A stretch of 64,000 bases of DNA from Dictyophora rubrovolvata (GCA_029959195.1 CP114117.1:744001-808000); one strand, 5' to 3'; shown: positions 36,528 to 49,666, counted from the stretch's first letter. Program-made: numbers and translations. Notes: a model not told the origin generated them from the sequence alone.

Positions 36528-37004
36528 GTTGGCTAGATGGTGATCAGGCTTGGGCTTACGTAGCCTTCAGCATTGCAATACTTACACGTCGGTGCGCGCG
36601 GGCGCGAACGCCCACGCGCCCACAGTACTGAATTACATAATATTCCGGTTTTTTCAGAAAAGTTTGGAAAAAACCAGCCGAGCTGCATAGGCGGTAACTA
36701 TAGTAGCCTCTATTCACTGAATGGATTATATACTCACTCCACCCCACCCTTTATTCGACAATCAGATTTTAGCCCGATTTATTTTAATTTTTTTTGGGAG
36801 AATTTGGCAAGAAGCTTCTGAAGGAAGTCGGAAAAAAATAAAATGCGAGTAAGCATTTGAATAGGGACAACTCGATGGACGGATCGTACATTCAGTCCTC
36901 TTTCATGAATTCATTCATTCTTTTCGTCTCTCGACAATCCATACAATAGAAATACGTTCTTTTTTCGGCCATTCCTTTTCCTCTTTCTTTCCCTCCTTTG
37001 CCAA
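36528..37004. promoter_or_regulatory. shared divergent promoter region
   Basis: 477 bp separate the start codons of the SLC35F6-like (-) and arrestin-like (+) genes, so both promoters must lie here. It contains a GC-rich GTGCGCGCGGGCGCG block near 36593 and pyrimidine-rich TTCCTTTTCCTCTTTCTTTC just before 37005. Confidence 0.6.
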
Positions 37005-39934
37005 ATGCTCAAGCTATCCCTCGTAGCAAAGCAGGGCAACGGGGTCCGATACTTTCCTCATGCTGGCTATCTTCGCCTTACGCCTCTCAAAGTCGAAGGA
37101 ATCATCCGAACAAGGATCGACGAGGACAACAGGCCGCTGCTCTGCTCAGGGCTGTACGTCGCGCTGAGGTGCTATGAAGCTCGATTGGGTCTCGGGCTCG
37201 GTTTGGGCTTGACAAGTGGTTCAAGCAATGCTCCATCCGCCGAACACGGAATTGCCACCGGAACTGGAAACCCGAGTCCAACCTCGAACACGAATGTTCT
37301 ATATGAGATCGTCGTCCCACTTTGGAAGCCCGAAAGTGCCGATGACGATTACGGATTACTGGGCGATGGCGAATGGCCTTTCAAGATCGTTCTTCCTCCG
37401 AATGCTTCCCCCGTGTGCAGCACAGTGCATTTTCAAGAATATCGTGTATTTTGGAGAGTTGAAGCTGGTGCGCACATGTTTCTTATTTCGAGAAAATTTG
37501 AAGTGTTTAACTCATCTCTTATAATATAGTCCTAACACATACGCCAATAACAGGCGTTGGGATGCGGCTGGTCAAAATGCAAGAAGTCCCTTTAGTACGC
37601 TACGATACGAGACAGGATTTACCCCCTCAACCACCTAATAAATGGAGGAGAGTCCTTCTTCCTTCCCGCCCCTCGAAACCAATCCCATCCACACTGAAGT
37701 ACATAATCAACAACCCGCCATTCCCATTTGCCCCTTTAGACCACGTTCCCGTAACACTCAAATTTTCCCTACCGCCTGGTATAAATGTGACATCGGTCGC
37801 CCTCAGCATAGAAAGGAGACTCATGCTCAAATCATCGCATTCCTCGACTCCCAACACTCCGCATAACGATTTCACCGACGGCGTGGAATCAACATCCCAT
37901 CTCGTTCAATACCCTTTACCATCCTCATTCAAATCAGCCACAACGACGGTCATAACGTCCAAGACTGTTCCCGTGTCACCATCCTCGGATCACAGTCGAC
38001 AAACAGGCCATGGAGCCTGTACTGTCACTATGACATTACAGATTCCTCAGGCCAAGTCACTAAGGTACCCATAACGAATTCATTGTATCTATCGTTGTCT
38101 TGTTGCTCATTCACCACTTGTTTTTTTTTCCAGTCATTGGTCGTTAGGGGAGACAATCCATACCTCATTGGCATCCGTTCGATTCTTCCTAAAATCTAAG
38201 ATTACCATCACCGATTCACCAGCAACCCAAGATTCCACGTCCCGTTCCCCACATCCTTTCCCTCTCTCTCCTTCTCAGCCGTCCATTCATTCTTTAGGAT
38301 CCAATTCTCAAAGCTCATCACATTCATACACCCTTGATCTCCAAGAGAAAGAACTCTATGTCATAGCCACGAACGAAGCTGATAGACGCGAAGCTATATC
38401 TAAATACAAGGAAGCCGTGGGACGGGGGAGGAAGAGAAGGATCAATACGGCGGGGAAGGAGAGGGAAAAGGAGGCTACCGTACCTCCAGCCATGGAGTTA
38501 AAGCCAACGTCTACTTCACCAACGACACCTTTAACATCTGAGTGCGACTCTCCGGCACGTGGTCGGTCGTTGGTCCCGTCGGCGACCCCGTCAAAGGTTA
38601 ATTTACGCTCCCGAAAAGAGAAAGAAAGTTCCAAGAGCAGCCAGAGGGCGAGTCATCAAAAGAAAGCGAAAGCGAAAGGAAAATCTCGGGAGCCTTCTCC
38701 GCCTCTCTCTCCGTTATCGCCTGAAATCGAGCTGAAGGAAGTCAAGAGTCCCGGTGTCAGTGCGAGCGAAGCAAAGACAAACGGCGAAACACGCTCTCAC
38801 GATACTAAATGCTCGACGTCGAGCTCTAACCCAAAGCCTAACGTCAGATCCAAGACGAAAACCGATTCTGTTAACCGAACTCACCGTCTTACGCTTGGTT
38901 TCTTTACACCTCGTTCCCGCAGGCTCTTCCGTCAAGGCCTGGCCTCCGATGGCGATGGAAACGTCGATATCGACGGCGAAGGTGATGAAGACTACGTATT
39001 AGTAAATAACGGGACTTCCCTATCCGTCCCGGTCGCTTGGAGGTCGTTTGGACGTCGACATCTCTTCCCAACTTCACATTACCCATCTAGCCCCACTAGC
39101 CCTTGTGAAACCAGTGCCGATGAGAGTAGCAGCAGGGTTGTTTATTTTTTAAATGGAAAGGGAAGAAGCAGAGAGGATAATACGAGTACGAATGCCAGCA
39201 CGGGTACAACAGCTACGACTACAAGTGAAGGGACAGAAGAGATCTTTGGTCCGCCTACGCCACCCGAAGATGTTTTGTTAGAGCCTGAAACTCCACCGAT
39301 ACGTGTTTCTAGCCGAAGTCCTAGTGATTCACAAGTTTCCACGGCATCGTTACCTCAAACACGCCCACGGATAGCACTTCCTCCTCCCTCTTCATTTCCA
39401 GGCTCTTTACATCCTTCCATGCCTATACCGACACAGACACCGACAAAAACATCGATATCATTTTCTTGGGACGACAGAGAAGAAAGATTTGAAGCCCGTG
39501 ACAAAGAACATTGGGAGATCGAGCTGAAGGAGACGATCTCAGCTCGTGATGTGATGAAAACGGAGGCAGTTATGAACGGCGCGTCAGAGAAGTTGAAAAC
39601 CAAAGCGAAGAGTAGCTCAACAATAGCTGGAATACGACTGAAACGGAAAAAAAGCAGGAAGCTCAACTCAAATACTGCTTATAATGAAGCTCAAACCACT
39701 GGTCTATCGCCCGTTTTGTGTTGTGAATCAGATTCGTGTCCCACTCCTTCCCATCTCTCGCCTCCATCCCCAGTTTATATTCCTTTTTCCCCTTCAACCC
39801 CTGTTCTTCCCATACCGGCTTCAACCGTGCCACCTTCGCCTGGCTCTCCCATAGCCGCCGAATCGAAATCAAATTCCAAGTCAAAGGGGCGAACCTTAGG
39901 TTTTGGGCTTAACTGGGGTTTTGGATGGGGGTAA
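37005..39934 (+). CDS. arrestin-like N-terminal domain protein
   Basis: Three exons give about 930 residues. The N-terminal arrestin fold is visible in MLKLSLVAKQGNGVRYFPHA, YLRLTPLKVEGIIRTRI, VLYEIVVPLW, LLGDGEWPFKIVLPPNASP and FQEYRVFWRVEAG. The second half has FPFAPLDHVPVTLKFSLPPG, INVTSVALSIERRLMLKSS and HWSLGETIHTSLASVRFFLK. The remaining 580 residues are Ser/Pro/Thr/Lys-rich and mostly disordered, ending LGFGLNWGFGWG. Fungal arrestin-like proteins usually act as adaptors for Rsp5-type ubiquitin ligases in transporter endocytosis. A clear PPxY motif was not spotted in the pieces read, so that role is inference. The long tail has many potential phosphorylation sites. Introns follow GT-AG. 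Ends TAA at 39932-39934. Confidence 0.8.
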
Positions 39935-41725
39935 AATAATATTACTTTTCTGTCCCCCCGCGGCCTTGCTCTATCCTGGCTTCTCCATTCCGCGAAGCCC
40001 CACCCATCGAGGCTTTGTTGTTCGGGCGAAAATATCAACCAGGCTCTTCAAAACCTTTTTCCTCGAGCAACCCCACTGGCTGCATTATTTAGGTTTCTAT
40101 GATTTTACATCCCACCTCGAGGTAAAAAAACATCCATCCATCAGGACAAGTCAGCACATTGGCCTCTTGATTCAACGCTAATAAGCCCTATCTATTAACC
40201 TCTTCGTCTTCGAATCATTCTCCTACATTTGAATTAAGTCTTCCTCAGCTGCCAACATTGTATCGTATCATATATATTGTATACCAATTCACGCACTTTC
40301 CTCATTGGCAATTGCGCCTCATCCCACATGCCATGCGTCCGTGGTCGGTATCATCCTCCGCCGGTTATCAATACCCAATATTCAATCTTCAATCTCGTGT
40401 ACATCGCGCATTCCAGATCCGCTTCATCACGCATAGCATAATCATTCGTTAGCCTTCTACTACCATGTTTGTCCGTCTCGCATATCAGCTTTTTACTTCC
40501 ATTTCAGTTTTTCAGCTCTAGACCTTCTGCATGTGCTTGTCTGTATATATATATATCACATATAATGTATTGTAAATTAATTAATGGATAACAACACGCG
40601 TTGCTATACGTTCAAGCGATATTCATCAATCCTTCAGACTTTAGTCGATTGAGGGATTTAAATTGGGCTCTACTAAAATAAATAGAAGCATACACATAGT
40701 GGAAGGTCCATGCACTTGCACGAGGATAACCCACTCCATATTGGGATAAAATTGAGCCAAGAAAATTCCCCTTTATAAAGTAGTCGCTTAGATTATAAAA
40801 AATTGTGTGCCACCGCTGTGGAGTGAGAGGCTGCATAGGAGGGAGTGGGAGCCCGCCTGTATGCCACATCACACTATTTTCAACCTTTCCCTTGCCCTAT
40901 TAATTAATTCTCACAAACGCTATTGTGGGCTCTGGTAAATGGATGTACTCCTTCGTCCCAATTAGAAGGGTCGATTGCATAGGAAACCCACTGACCTATG
41001 AAACTGCCATTTGAACATTTCCAAAAAAATAAGAAGTATAACCTTTTCTAAGCGATTGGAGTATGGTAATAAACCGCTTGTGGTTGCATATGATAAATAT
41101 TCAAGCACTCACTGAAATGAATGAAGTAGGCACCCGCCGGCGGCTCCTTTCCTTTCCTTCCTAAAAAGACTATTCTAGCTTACTACCTGTAAGTATAATC
41201 TGGTTTTATCAGCTGCTTATTAGTATTGAATCACCACATTAACACATTTTTAACCATTTTTCTCAGATGTTTTTTTACTCCTCAAGGATCCGAAGAGCCT
41301 GAGAGCGGCCAGAGGGAATCGTCAAAACGGCACAGCCCAGCCGCGTCTACTCGGAGGGGCCAATCGTATCTGGTCAAGTATTGGTACGTCAATCTTATCT
41401 TGCTAACGATAGCAATTATTCTAAAGCTACAAGTGCACCAATTAATTGGGATTGGGCTTAAAAGAGCTTATATCTGATGGTATCAGAGACATATCACAAT
41501 CATGATACAGCGATCGGCCGTTCAGCATGTTACAGTCTTTAGGTCTTACAAGTTAGGTGTATCTGTGTTAGACCCGGGAGTGGGCGGAACACAGCTTGAA
41601 ATAATTAGTCAAGTAATATATTTCTGGAGAGGTTTTGAATTGAAAGGCTCACTAGTATTTCTCTCTAGGTAAACCGATTGATGCTTTGGTATGTAGTGCT
41701 CCCTGGCGTGCTCCCTGGCTCCTCA
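39935..41725. other. intergenic, mostly empty
   Basis: Early part is the 3' flank of the arrestin-like gene with an AT-rich (TATATATAT) patch at about 40543. A small exon-like fragment is listed separately. A 12-bp direct repeat GTGCTCCCTGGC lies next to the duplicated promoter, near 41697-41720. Confidence 0.45.
41267..41383 (+). other. orphan exon-like fragment
   Basis: Bounded by TCTCAG and GTACGTC. Reads SEEPESGQRESSKRHSPAAS then TRRGQSYLVKYW, hydrophilic and coding-like. No start, stop or partner exon found. Could be a relic exon or chance. Confidence 0.2.
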
Positions 41726-42000
41726 CGGTCACCCGCCAAATATGTCTGGAATTCCGCACTGCAACATTAAATATCACATCTTTGATCATTCCGGTCAGGT
41801 TCACGCCAAAATTTCACGGTTTTTGCGTATAAAAATCGGAACATTTCCACTGATCATCTTTAACGGTCACCGATCACCGGCCAAATATGTCTGGAATTAC
41901 TGGAATTCTGCACCGCAACATTATAAACATCACCTCATCTCTGGCCATTCCACACAGCACTGTTCAGGGTTATCGTGTATGTAAAAGTCGGAACATTTGG
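41726..42000 (+). repeat. tandemly duplicated promoter segment
   Basis: Copy 1 (41726-41849) and copy 2 (41864-42000) share CCAAATATGTCTGGAATT, GCAACATTA, and a block ending AAATCGGAACATTTCC (copy 1) or AAAGTCGGAACATTTGG (copy 2). Copy 1 ends with a GTATAAAA TATA-like box. Copy 2, nearest the gene, has GTATGTAAAAG at the equivalent place. The pair lies directly upstream of the secreted-protein gene at 42057. Confidence 0.75.
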
Positions 42001-42056
42001 AATGTGTTGTGTATTATCCTCTTTCCTCCTCTTTCATACATTATTATCTTTCGAGC

Positions 42057-43011
42057 ATGCACTATTTCAGAGCTCCTTTTGCACTCCTCGCAACGACTTT
42101 CGCCATCACTGTTTTGGCAACTCCCCTCAATGGTCCCGCCCGTGTTCCCCCTCGCAACATTACGGGTAACGTTACGCCTGAAGTTACGGATCTGTTTATG
42201 AGTTTAGGTTTAGCGAATCAGGCTGTTGTAAGTCTCGCTTACATCTCTATTCTGCTCCATACACATGAACTACTTTCCCTGATAAGCAAATTGTCAACAA
42301 CAATATTAAATCTGTTAATTCAAAAGAAACGGAACCAGAAGTAAGTTATTAACAAAGCTAGGTTGTTATATGCTGTCTAAAAGTTTCATCGAGCCCGAAA
42401 CTATGTTGAATGATTTCTCAACCGCCATAGACCATGTGAATCAGGTAAGAAATGCCCTCTATTCTCATCCAAAAAAAATTTTGTTATGTAATTGAAATGC
42501 ATAGACGGCTTCCCTCGTGCAGGTAAGAGAACTTGGGTTTTAATGGGGAAAAGAAACTGACATTAATATCATCAAAGGCAGCTGGTACTCTCGACGACCA
42601 AGATGGTCAAAACCTCATGCGTCTGGATATCATACCGCTCTTCGACAGCCTTAACGCCACCGCCGGACTGTCAGGGCAACAGGCACAGAATATTTCTAAC
42701 AGTTTCAGTTTTTCCAGTTTTTTCAGCTTCCGTTCATTGCTGGGGGATATGTCATCGGCCAAAAGTGTAAGATAGTTTAAGCTTGCTAATAGTAATCTTT
42801 AATGATGATGATTTACAGAATTTGGAAGAGGCCATTAGAGCCAAATTTGCTCCGGTATGTTTTTGATTATATCTGATGAATCCTAGACACTCACATTCAT
42901 ACCTCTTTTCCCCTAAAGGATACGGTAGAACTGCTGAACACTATTTCTACAGACGTAGACATTAGCTTTAACGCTACTATTTCTCTCCCAATCTTTCAAC
43001 CCATTGGGTAA
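42057..43011 (+). CDS. small secreted glycoprotein, HsbA-like (hydrophobic surface binding) uncertain
   Basis: ATG at 42057 gives the signal peptide MHYFRAPFALLATTFAITVL, cleaved near ATPLN. The mature part has N-glycosylation sequons (NIT, NVT, NAT, NIS). Pieces are VTPEVTDLFMSLGLANQAV, PETMLNDFSTAIDHVNQ, AAGTLDDQDGQNLMRLDIIP, LFDSLNATAGLSGQQAQ, NLEEAIRAKFAP and DTVELLNTISTDVDISFNAT, ending TAA at 43009-43011. The all-helical pattern with D-G-x-N/D and spaced Leu recalls HsbA-type cell-surface proteins, but identity is not certain. About seven exons of roughly 170-190 residues in total; the junction into exon 3 is ambiguous in phase. Upstream is the duplicated promoter segment. Confidence 0.5.
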
Positions 43012-43149
43012 TTAAAGGAATAAAGAACGAATTGTATCGGCAGTGGTGGTGAAATGAGAAGGGTCAGTTCGGCCGGGGATGCGAGCTTGTTGCCGGGTGT
43101 GACATAATTGTATTGGATGAACCTACGAGTGACATGTCATTAATTCATT

Positions 43150-43501
43150 TCTTTCTATTATCGGTTTGAAGCTCGACATTGCCAGTGAAGGGCCTGAAAA
43201 TAGATCCGCTTCCGGTAGTGCGACCAGTTTGTGACATGTGACAGACCGGCGAGGCTAACCAGACGCACCACAGCAGCTGCTGGTGTTAGCGGCAAGGTGA
43301 AGCTCGCGCCCGCGTAGCTGCTACAGTGAAGAAAAGCTTGTGGCCGTCGAAGAGACTGGATCGAGGACGAAGGTTGAGAGGGACGAGTTGTCTACTACTG
43401 CTACTACCGGATCCGCAACATTTAAACTGAGGAATGAATATGCGACGACTTATACATATATGACGCGGTCTGAGGGAGAGTGGTTGAATTTGAGGAGGTG
43501 C
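43150..43501 (+). pseudogene. orphan coding-like fragment of unknown protein
   Basis: Two stretches in the same frame look protein-coding: LDIASEGPENRSASGSATSL (about 43172-43231) and, after stops, VERDELSTTATTGSATFKLR followed by NEYATTYTYMTRSEGEWLNL, ending exactly at a GTGCGTAT donor. There is no start and no continuing exon nearby. It looks like the relic of a Ser/Thr/Glu-rich protein. Not recognised. Confidence 0.3.
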
Positions 43502-46500
43502 GTATTTTCTTTTTGAAGCCGGTGTTGGTTATACTTAGTGGCTTTTTAATAGGGATAAAACACTGTTTTTTACACATGTGGCCATAGCATGTGTCCTTGG
43601 CGTTTTCGTTGGTCAGTAATAGCTCGCGACTGAAATTCCGGAACTTGCTCTTTATGCTTTCCCAATAAGAGGGTAATATTTCCAGCACAGTTGTGGTGTT
43701 CCAAGGGTGTCTTTTTTTCTTCGTAAGCATACTCTTAAGGGCGCGCTTATTGCATTCACCACTATTTTTGCTTCACGCAATCTCATCGAAATCCGACCAC
43801 TTTCTTTCGGGAACGAGCTACTAGATATTACAGGTCAGTATGACTCCATGAAATAATTTTATCTGCATCTATGGTTTTAAATGTGATATGTAACAGTCCC
43901 ATTTCCTGGCTACTCTCTCGTGTTGCGTTTGATTTGATACCCTTGCGGCTCTTACCAACTATCATTTTATCGATCATGTGCGTCTTCCATAACCCTTTTT
44001 GACCACTATCATCATTGAAGTAATTTAGTGTATATTGGATGGCCGGCCTATCTTATTCGGCAGTACATTTATTCAAGTTCTTGCTCATCTGTGCGTTCCC
44101 TTTGGAACCTCCATTCCGCCTCGTTAGGTTGTATTAAGTAACCACTCAGAACTTGCTTTCGTTTTGGATAGGCAATCTTCTTCATAATAACTGAAAAAAT
44201 CACAAACATCATAAAACTTGCTAGTACGAAATTTAGACATCAAATAAAAATTTGGCTCATACGATCTTTTCACACAGCAAATTTTATTGATCGTTGTCAG
44301 CCTCGACCTGGATCAATTGATGATCCTATATTCTGATTGAGGAATGCAAACACCTGCACACAAACAGACAAACAAGTGTTCTTCGACAGATTCAAGAGCT
44401 TTCCTTCCGAGCATTCAAGTGGTAATTACTTTGCCTAAAAACTAGACGTACAGTTCATCTATGCCACCTTTAGTGGATTTCTAGCTTTTTATCTGGCTGG
44501 GAAATTGTCTTTCACGAAAAAGGCTGGGGTATCATTATGCTCATTGATTGGAGCAGGTGATTTTTAGCCAAATTCTATTCATTTAGTAAACTGCAAAGCC
44601 CCATACCAGGCTGATAGATGTGTTGAGAGAATCTGGATATCCGGAGTGACGGATCGTGAGATCTACTTAGAGGAATGTCTAGGTCGCTACCACTCCCTAG
44701 CGACAGCGAAGCTCCACAAGTTTCTTGTGATCCGCGCCCGCACTCGAGACGCGCGCCGTGGCTGGATCGTTTTTCCGCCAGATCCCGTAGACATTGTCAA
44801 AACATAGTCAGCTGTGAAACGTGGAAACTTTACCCTGTACTCTTGCTTTCATGTTAGGCAGCGCAAGGTTTGTCATCCCCGAAATCAGCCGTCAAGACAA
44901 AGGAAGTCGAAATGTGTCTGAATCAAAGCCCAACTTCAATTTTGAAACCGATTCACGGACTAAACTTCAGCCGGTTAGCCAGACATCCGCTTAAGCAGAC
45001 TTAAGTACGTGTACGATACTTGTTGCATCATCAAAATTTAGTGCATTCCTGCATCCATCAACCCGCAATTCAAAGTCGGGGATCATGTTCACTCGTCTCC
45101 GAGGATCCCGTAAGTGTGGACTCTAAAAATGTCTTTAGGCGTTGATAGTTTACTGTAAAGCTCCCGCATATGTATATGCTACAATGTTTAGTATTTTTGT
45201 GGTATAATGTGGCAAATTGTTTCCCGACAAGTCATAACCGGAGCAGGAATAAAGAAATCCGGCGAAATGAGGTTCTAAACGTGACTGCCAGCGATAGATG
45301 ACTAGCTTTATCGATTCGCGATGTCCCCATAAACGCAACATTCAGTTGCAAGCTGCTGCAACATTGAAAAAGGATAAGTAATTCAAGCGGCTTTCTCAGT
45401 GCGAAATACATACTTACATGATTGAGCTCGGATCCGGGAAAAGTGGAAGATAATCAAAATAGCCGATAGGGTTTTCCATTCAAGTTGATGATGAGAGGTA
45501 AGCGAAAGAACCTAGGCAATTGACAAGAAAGCTTCTTTGGTAATCGTTGCTAGACATACGTAATTGCAGTTAGATCTGAAGGGCCAAGTCACCAGATTAA
45601 AGATTTCAGATCTTTCTGCATTTCTATTCTGGTGATCCGACACCGGTTTTTGATATGTACATATTCGATCACGATATTTCGCATCCGATCAGACAGACTG
45701 AGACGGCAGCGAAAGTATTTTGTATACTTATTAATTATCACCCAAGGTGGAGGAAGAACGAAACCTTATGTCCACCATTGAGAAAAGATAAGTTTATCTG
45801 ACAAACGTAATCAACCAGCTCTCGAAAATAGATGGTGCGTTTTTACCTCTTTGAACGAGCACTGTTGAGACGGCTCTCCAGACTTCTTTCGCGACAGTTT
45901 TTCGGTCGGGACAATTTTAAGAACTAGTCTGTTATCTCGAAGCCACCGAAACTCCTGGTTTTAATTGTATAGCGAACGAACATGGACGCTCAGCATTTAG
46001 CATGAACCAGCATGAAGAGTTGTTAGTGCCATATCAGACATACAAAAATACCTCATCGCAAGCATGATGTCGTAGAGTGTCTTCAATCACTTCAGACTTA
46101 CACTGGTCGTACATGTACACCAGTTCATGAATCGTACTCTCCCATTGAGAGCATACGAGAAATCCTCTTGATCTATGTCAAGCCCCTGGAGCCCTGCCGT
46201 TGAAGTTTCGCAAAAAAAAAAAGAATATACTCAGACTCAATAAAGCAGCAGGACAAACACGACTCGTGTTATGTCATAAGCAACATTGAAGAAATTCACG
46301 CACGTTTTTTGTCAATGAACATTCAATCTGGTTGCATTTTTGAGATTCCTCATTCAACCCTCTTGGCTAACTTTCTTCCTGGTCAGCTTCTCCTTTTCCG
46401 ACGCGATAGATTCGAATCCATCTTTCGAATATTCAATCGTCCGCCGACGACGTTGTGGAAGCCGATGACACGTGTTATACAAGACGGCTTCGACATCTTG

Positions 46501-47073
46501 ACAGTGGGCACGCGCGAACAAAAAATCAAAAGCAAACGATGGATCATGCCCATTCATCACAGTGATGTCGGAAGGCCCCGTTATATTTTCCTGGTTATCT
46601 GGTTTTTAAAGAAAATTGATAGACGCGACTAATTGTCAAATACTTCAGTGGGCTAAACAACCAGACAAATACGATGCGAGTACCTATTATTTATTTGTCC
46701 GATGTAGCAACCATTCAGATCAGTATTGGTATGAATGGAGGAGGTTGCCATTTGCAATTGGCGGTAGCCCCCACTCCGGAAAAAGCGCATTCATTAAACG
46801 TCAGTCAAAAATCGTGAACCTCGTCCACTCTTGCGAGCCCGAGGCTTAATTTGACTAGTGAAGACAGTTCTTCCATATTACCTTTATCTACGCCTGTAAT
46901 ACAAGTTGTATAACGGAGACCGTCTATCGAAAACATGCGAAAAATCCTTGACATCAAGCTCAAAATCGTCTTCCTCAGGCCCACCATCGTCGACAAATGA
47001 TCCCATATTTCCAATAATGGTAGATACCACTGCCTGGTCTTCCTAGTTATACTGTCAGTTCTACCTATATACT
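43502..47073. other. 3.6-kb gene-poor region
   Basis: No exon chain found on either strand. ORFs at 43422-43730 (-, 102 aa) and 46309-46632 (+, 107 aa) have no domain-like features. Confidence 0.45.
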
Positions 47074-48641
47074 TTATGACCAAAAAGTACCAACCGGTTC
47101 TGCACAAATTCCAAAGATTAGTTTATCAAAGCCTGTTTCGAAATCTCATAAGGAACTCACCATAGCGCAGGTTCATTACCAAACGCGAAATCATAGTTGA
47201 TGTCAACAGGGTCGCGAGACTAAAGTAGGCATTTATAAAGAATGAAAGCAGAAAAAGCAGCATCGTAATACTTACGCAGCAGCTGTCCCGTTCAATCGAC
47301 CCTGACTCGCCTGAAAACGGAGACGAATGTCAGCGAATGTCTCGATACCGTAAAAAAACCCACGCTGACCGTGCTGAATAATAGATTTATTGCATTGATG
47401 GTGAATATGCAGAAGAAATAGATAATCCCGTCCCTTCTAAATCTCTTAATACTCCTAAAGAGATTTATTTAAAGTAGCACGCTAATTACGCCATTCAGAG
47501 GAAAAGTTACATACGTGCTGATTGGTCCCTCAGAGCGCGGACCGGCCGCCTTGGTCCCCCACAGAGTAATTACGAAAACAAGAGAATCGATAACCATAGG
47601 AAATATCCAGAATATGACTGAACGTCTTTCTAAGTGTGTTTCGTATTTTCAAATATAGAGCGCTTACTCTGAAGGGAGGTATTATCAGGCGAGCAACCTA
47701 AACAGATTGGACACGAATTAAGAGTCTGATTCAATAGTTATGTGTTTACTGACCGTTGATACTAGAAGGTAGTATTTGCACTAGAGTTTCTTTAGATCGC
47801 AAGAATTCTCAAAAATAATAGCTTACATGGTGAAGTTGGAATAGTTATAATCCACAGCACAACCTGAATCAGCCAAATCGCAGCGAGACCAGCAGCTATA
47901 ACGCGATTTCGACCAGTCAAGGCATAGACACGAAGAATCATAAGACCTAATGACCAATCAGTCGAGCGATGTATCAGAACCTGCGAGACTAAGTAACTTA
48001 CATTCGCAAACTTTTGTTTAAACAAACATCGATTCAGTCGCTGGTGAACAATATATATAAAAAACCTTACTAGCTGTTGTAATCAAGGCAAATGATATGA
48101 CGTCTTTGTACATCCTACGGCAAATCTCTCTGTTGACGATAGTTGTCAAATAATGAAATATATTCAAAACGACATTTAGACATACGACTGATAGAAAATC
48201 AGATACAAAAAAAAATATGATGTCGTTTAAGGAAACCTTACCGTGTCGCGTATGACAGTGTACTCCGCAAATGATAAAGCATAAAAGATTGGTGTGAGGT
48301 AACGATTAAGTAAAAAAAGCACTTTCGGTATGCTCAAAGGAGCCCGCCATATTTTCCGAACCTTCGAATGTCATTATAGACAAAGTATATATATTTTAAG
48401 TACGTCACATACCTCTTCACCGAGTGTTAACACTGTAAGGAAATAGATTAGAAGGAACAACTAAAATTGTTGTGACTTACCATGATCATATATTAGCATA
48501 ACATACGCCCCTAAGAAAACCATGTTTATAATCTCACTATACCGACAATTCAGTACGCGACTACTTGGAGTATGAATCCAAACCGTACATGCGAGCATAC
48601 AGCTGGACGAAATCTGCCTGAGAGATGCTCGGTGCCTCCAT
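47074..48641 (-). CDS. DUF6533-type seven-transmembrane protein
   Basis: Basidiomycete-specific integral membrane family of unknown function, GPCR-like in topology. Start MEAPSISQADFVQLYARMYG joins, across a 73-nt intron in phase, to AYVMLIYDHVLTLGEEV, the family hallmark 'YDhlLTLgeEv'. Then RKIWRAPLSIPKVLFLLNRY and LTPIFYALSFAEYTVIRD. A middle exon has GLMILRVYALTGRNRVIAAG, the hallmark 'lRvyALyGRnr'. Later exons read VIFWIFPMVIDSLVFVITLW, RRDGIIYFFCIFTINAINLL and LATLLTSTMISRLVMNLRYE, then PVGTFWS and TAA at 47074-47076. At least ten short exons with AT-rich introns. Some internal junctions (48000-48170) are unresolved, so a lesion there cannot be excluded. Confidence 0.75.
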
Positions 48642-49666
48642 CGCTGCTGGACTAACAGTATACGTGCAGCTTAAGGTCGGGACGAAATCCCAAAGTGAGA
48701 GGTCTCAAATAATGGCCAGAGAGCGCAACCGCTGTGCAAATTTCGAAGGAATTTTTCGAGAAGATGCTGTTCAAAAATACACTGTGAGACTTTGATTTCC
48801 TAAGGTGTAACAAGTTCAAATACTTAAAACCGGTTTCGGAAGTGATGAGACGGCACTAGTTGACGCAGAAACCACTACCCCTGTCTCTGTTGGCGAACCT
48901 ATCAAACAAAACGTAATATCGTCTATCTTGCAACTATTCATCCATCCGCTTCAGCTTCAGGCTTAGGCAGAGGCACTCCAATTACAAAGCCATGGATTCG
49001 ATATTTGTCGCCTGACAAATATTTTTGAAATTTGGTAGAATATGTGAATTGGCGAAGGGGTTCCTGGGAAAAAATGAGTGCGAGTCTACTGGACAGCGTT
49101 CCCGTGAACAGTCATGGTTCCCACAGATATCGTCAACGTTCTGCGTGCAAATCTGCTTTACATTTTAGCGACAAAGATTCGAAAGTTCAGATTGAGACCT
49201 TGCCTGAAGAGATTTAGACCGCACGAGTTCTGACAACGACATGTATGTAATACGCCAATTTATTAGACTGACGTTCTCCAATTCGAATCGCATTGTTGCC
49301 GCCTTAGATACCTCCCACTAAAAGTCATAATTAGATGACGTTAATGAATGTTTTCGTCTAGCCGGTCAATGAACAACGTGACGGTAGGTTCACTACCCAA
49401 TCGCTATGTACCTGGACTTGTGTGCCAGACTTGCTAGTGAAGAAGATCGAAGGCTCCCATTCATTTGCTGCGCAATGATATCCTAAGCAAAAAAAAGAGT
49501 TCGACGCGAGCGGACAACTTGAAAAAGCGACGGGTCAAGGGAGTCGCGACGCGACGAGCAGTTCCCACGTATACGTAATACGGCGCTCCAATCTCAATCT
49601 CCCAGTTTTACCCAGTTTTACCCAAGCTTTATTTTGCAAATCCCGCTGTCGTTATGGCCTGTTGTC
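48642..49666. other. divergent intergenic region
   Basis: About 1 kb between the divergent DUF6533 and SNM1 genes. No gene; only short ORFs. Confidence 0.5.

Noticed and set aside
41478-41489. TGGTATCAGAG string resembling an initiator-tRNA primer binding site of a copia-type LTR element
   Set aside because: No flanking long terminal repeats, no polypurine tract and no element coding sequence nearby; the match is short.
46309-46632. 107-aa plus-strand ORF
   Set aside because: No domain features; the opposite strand is equally open.
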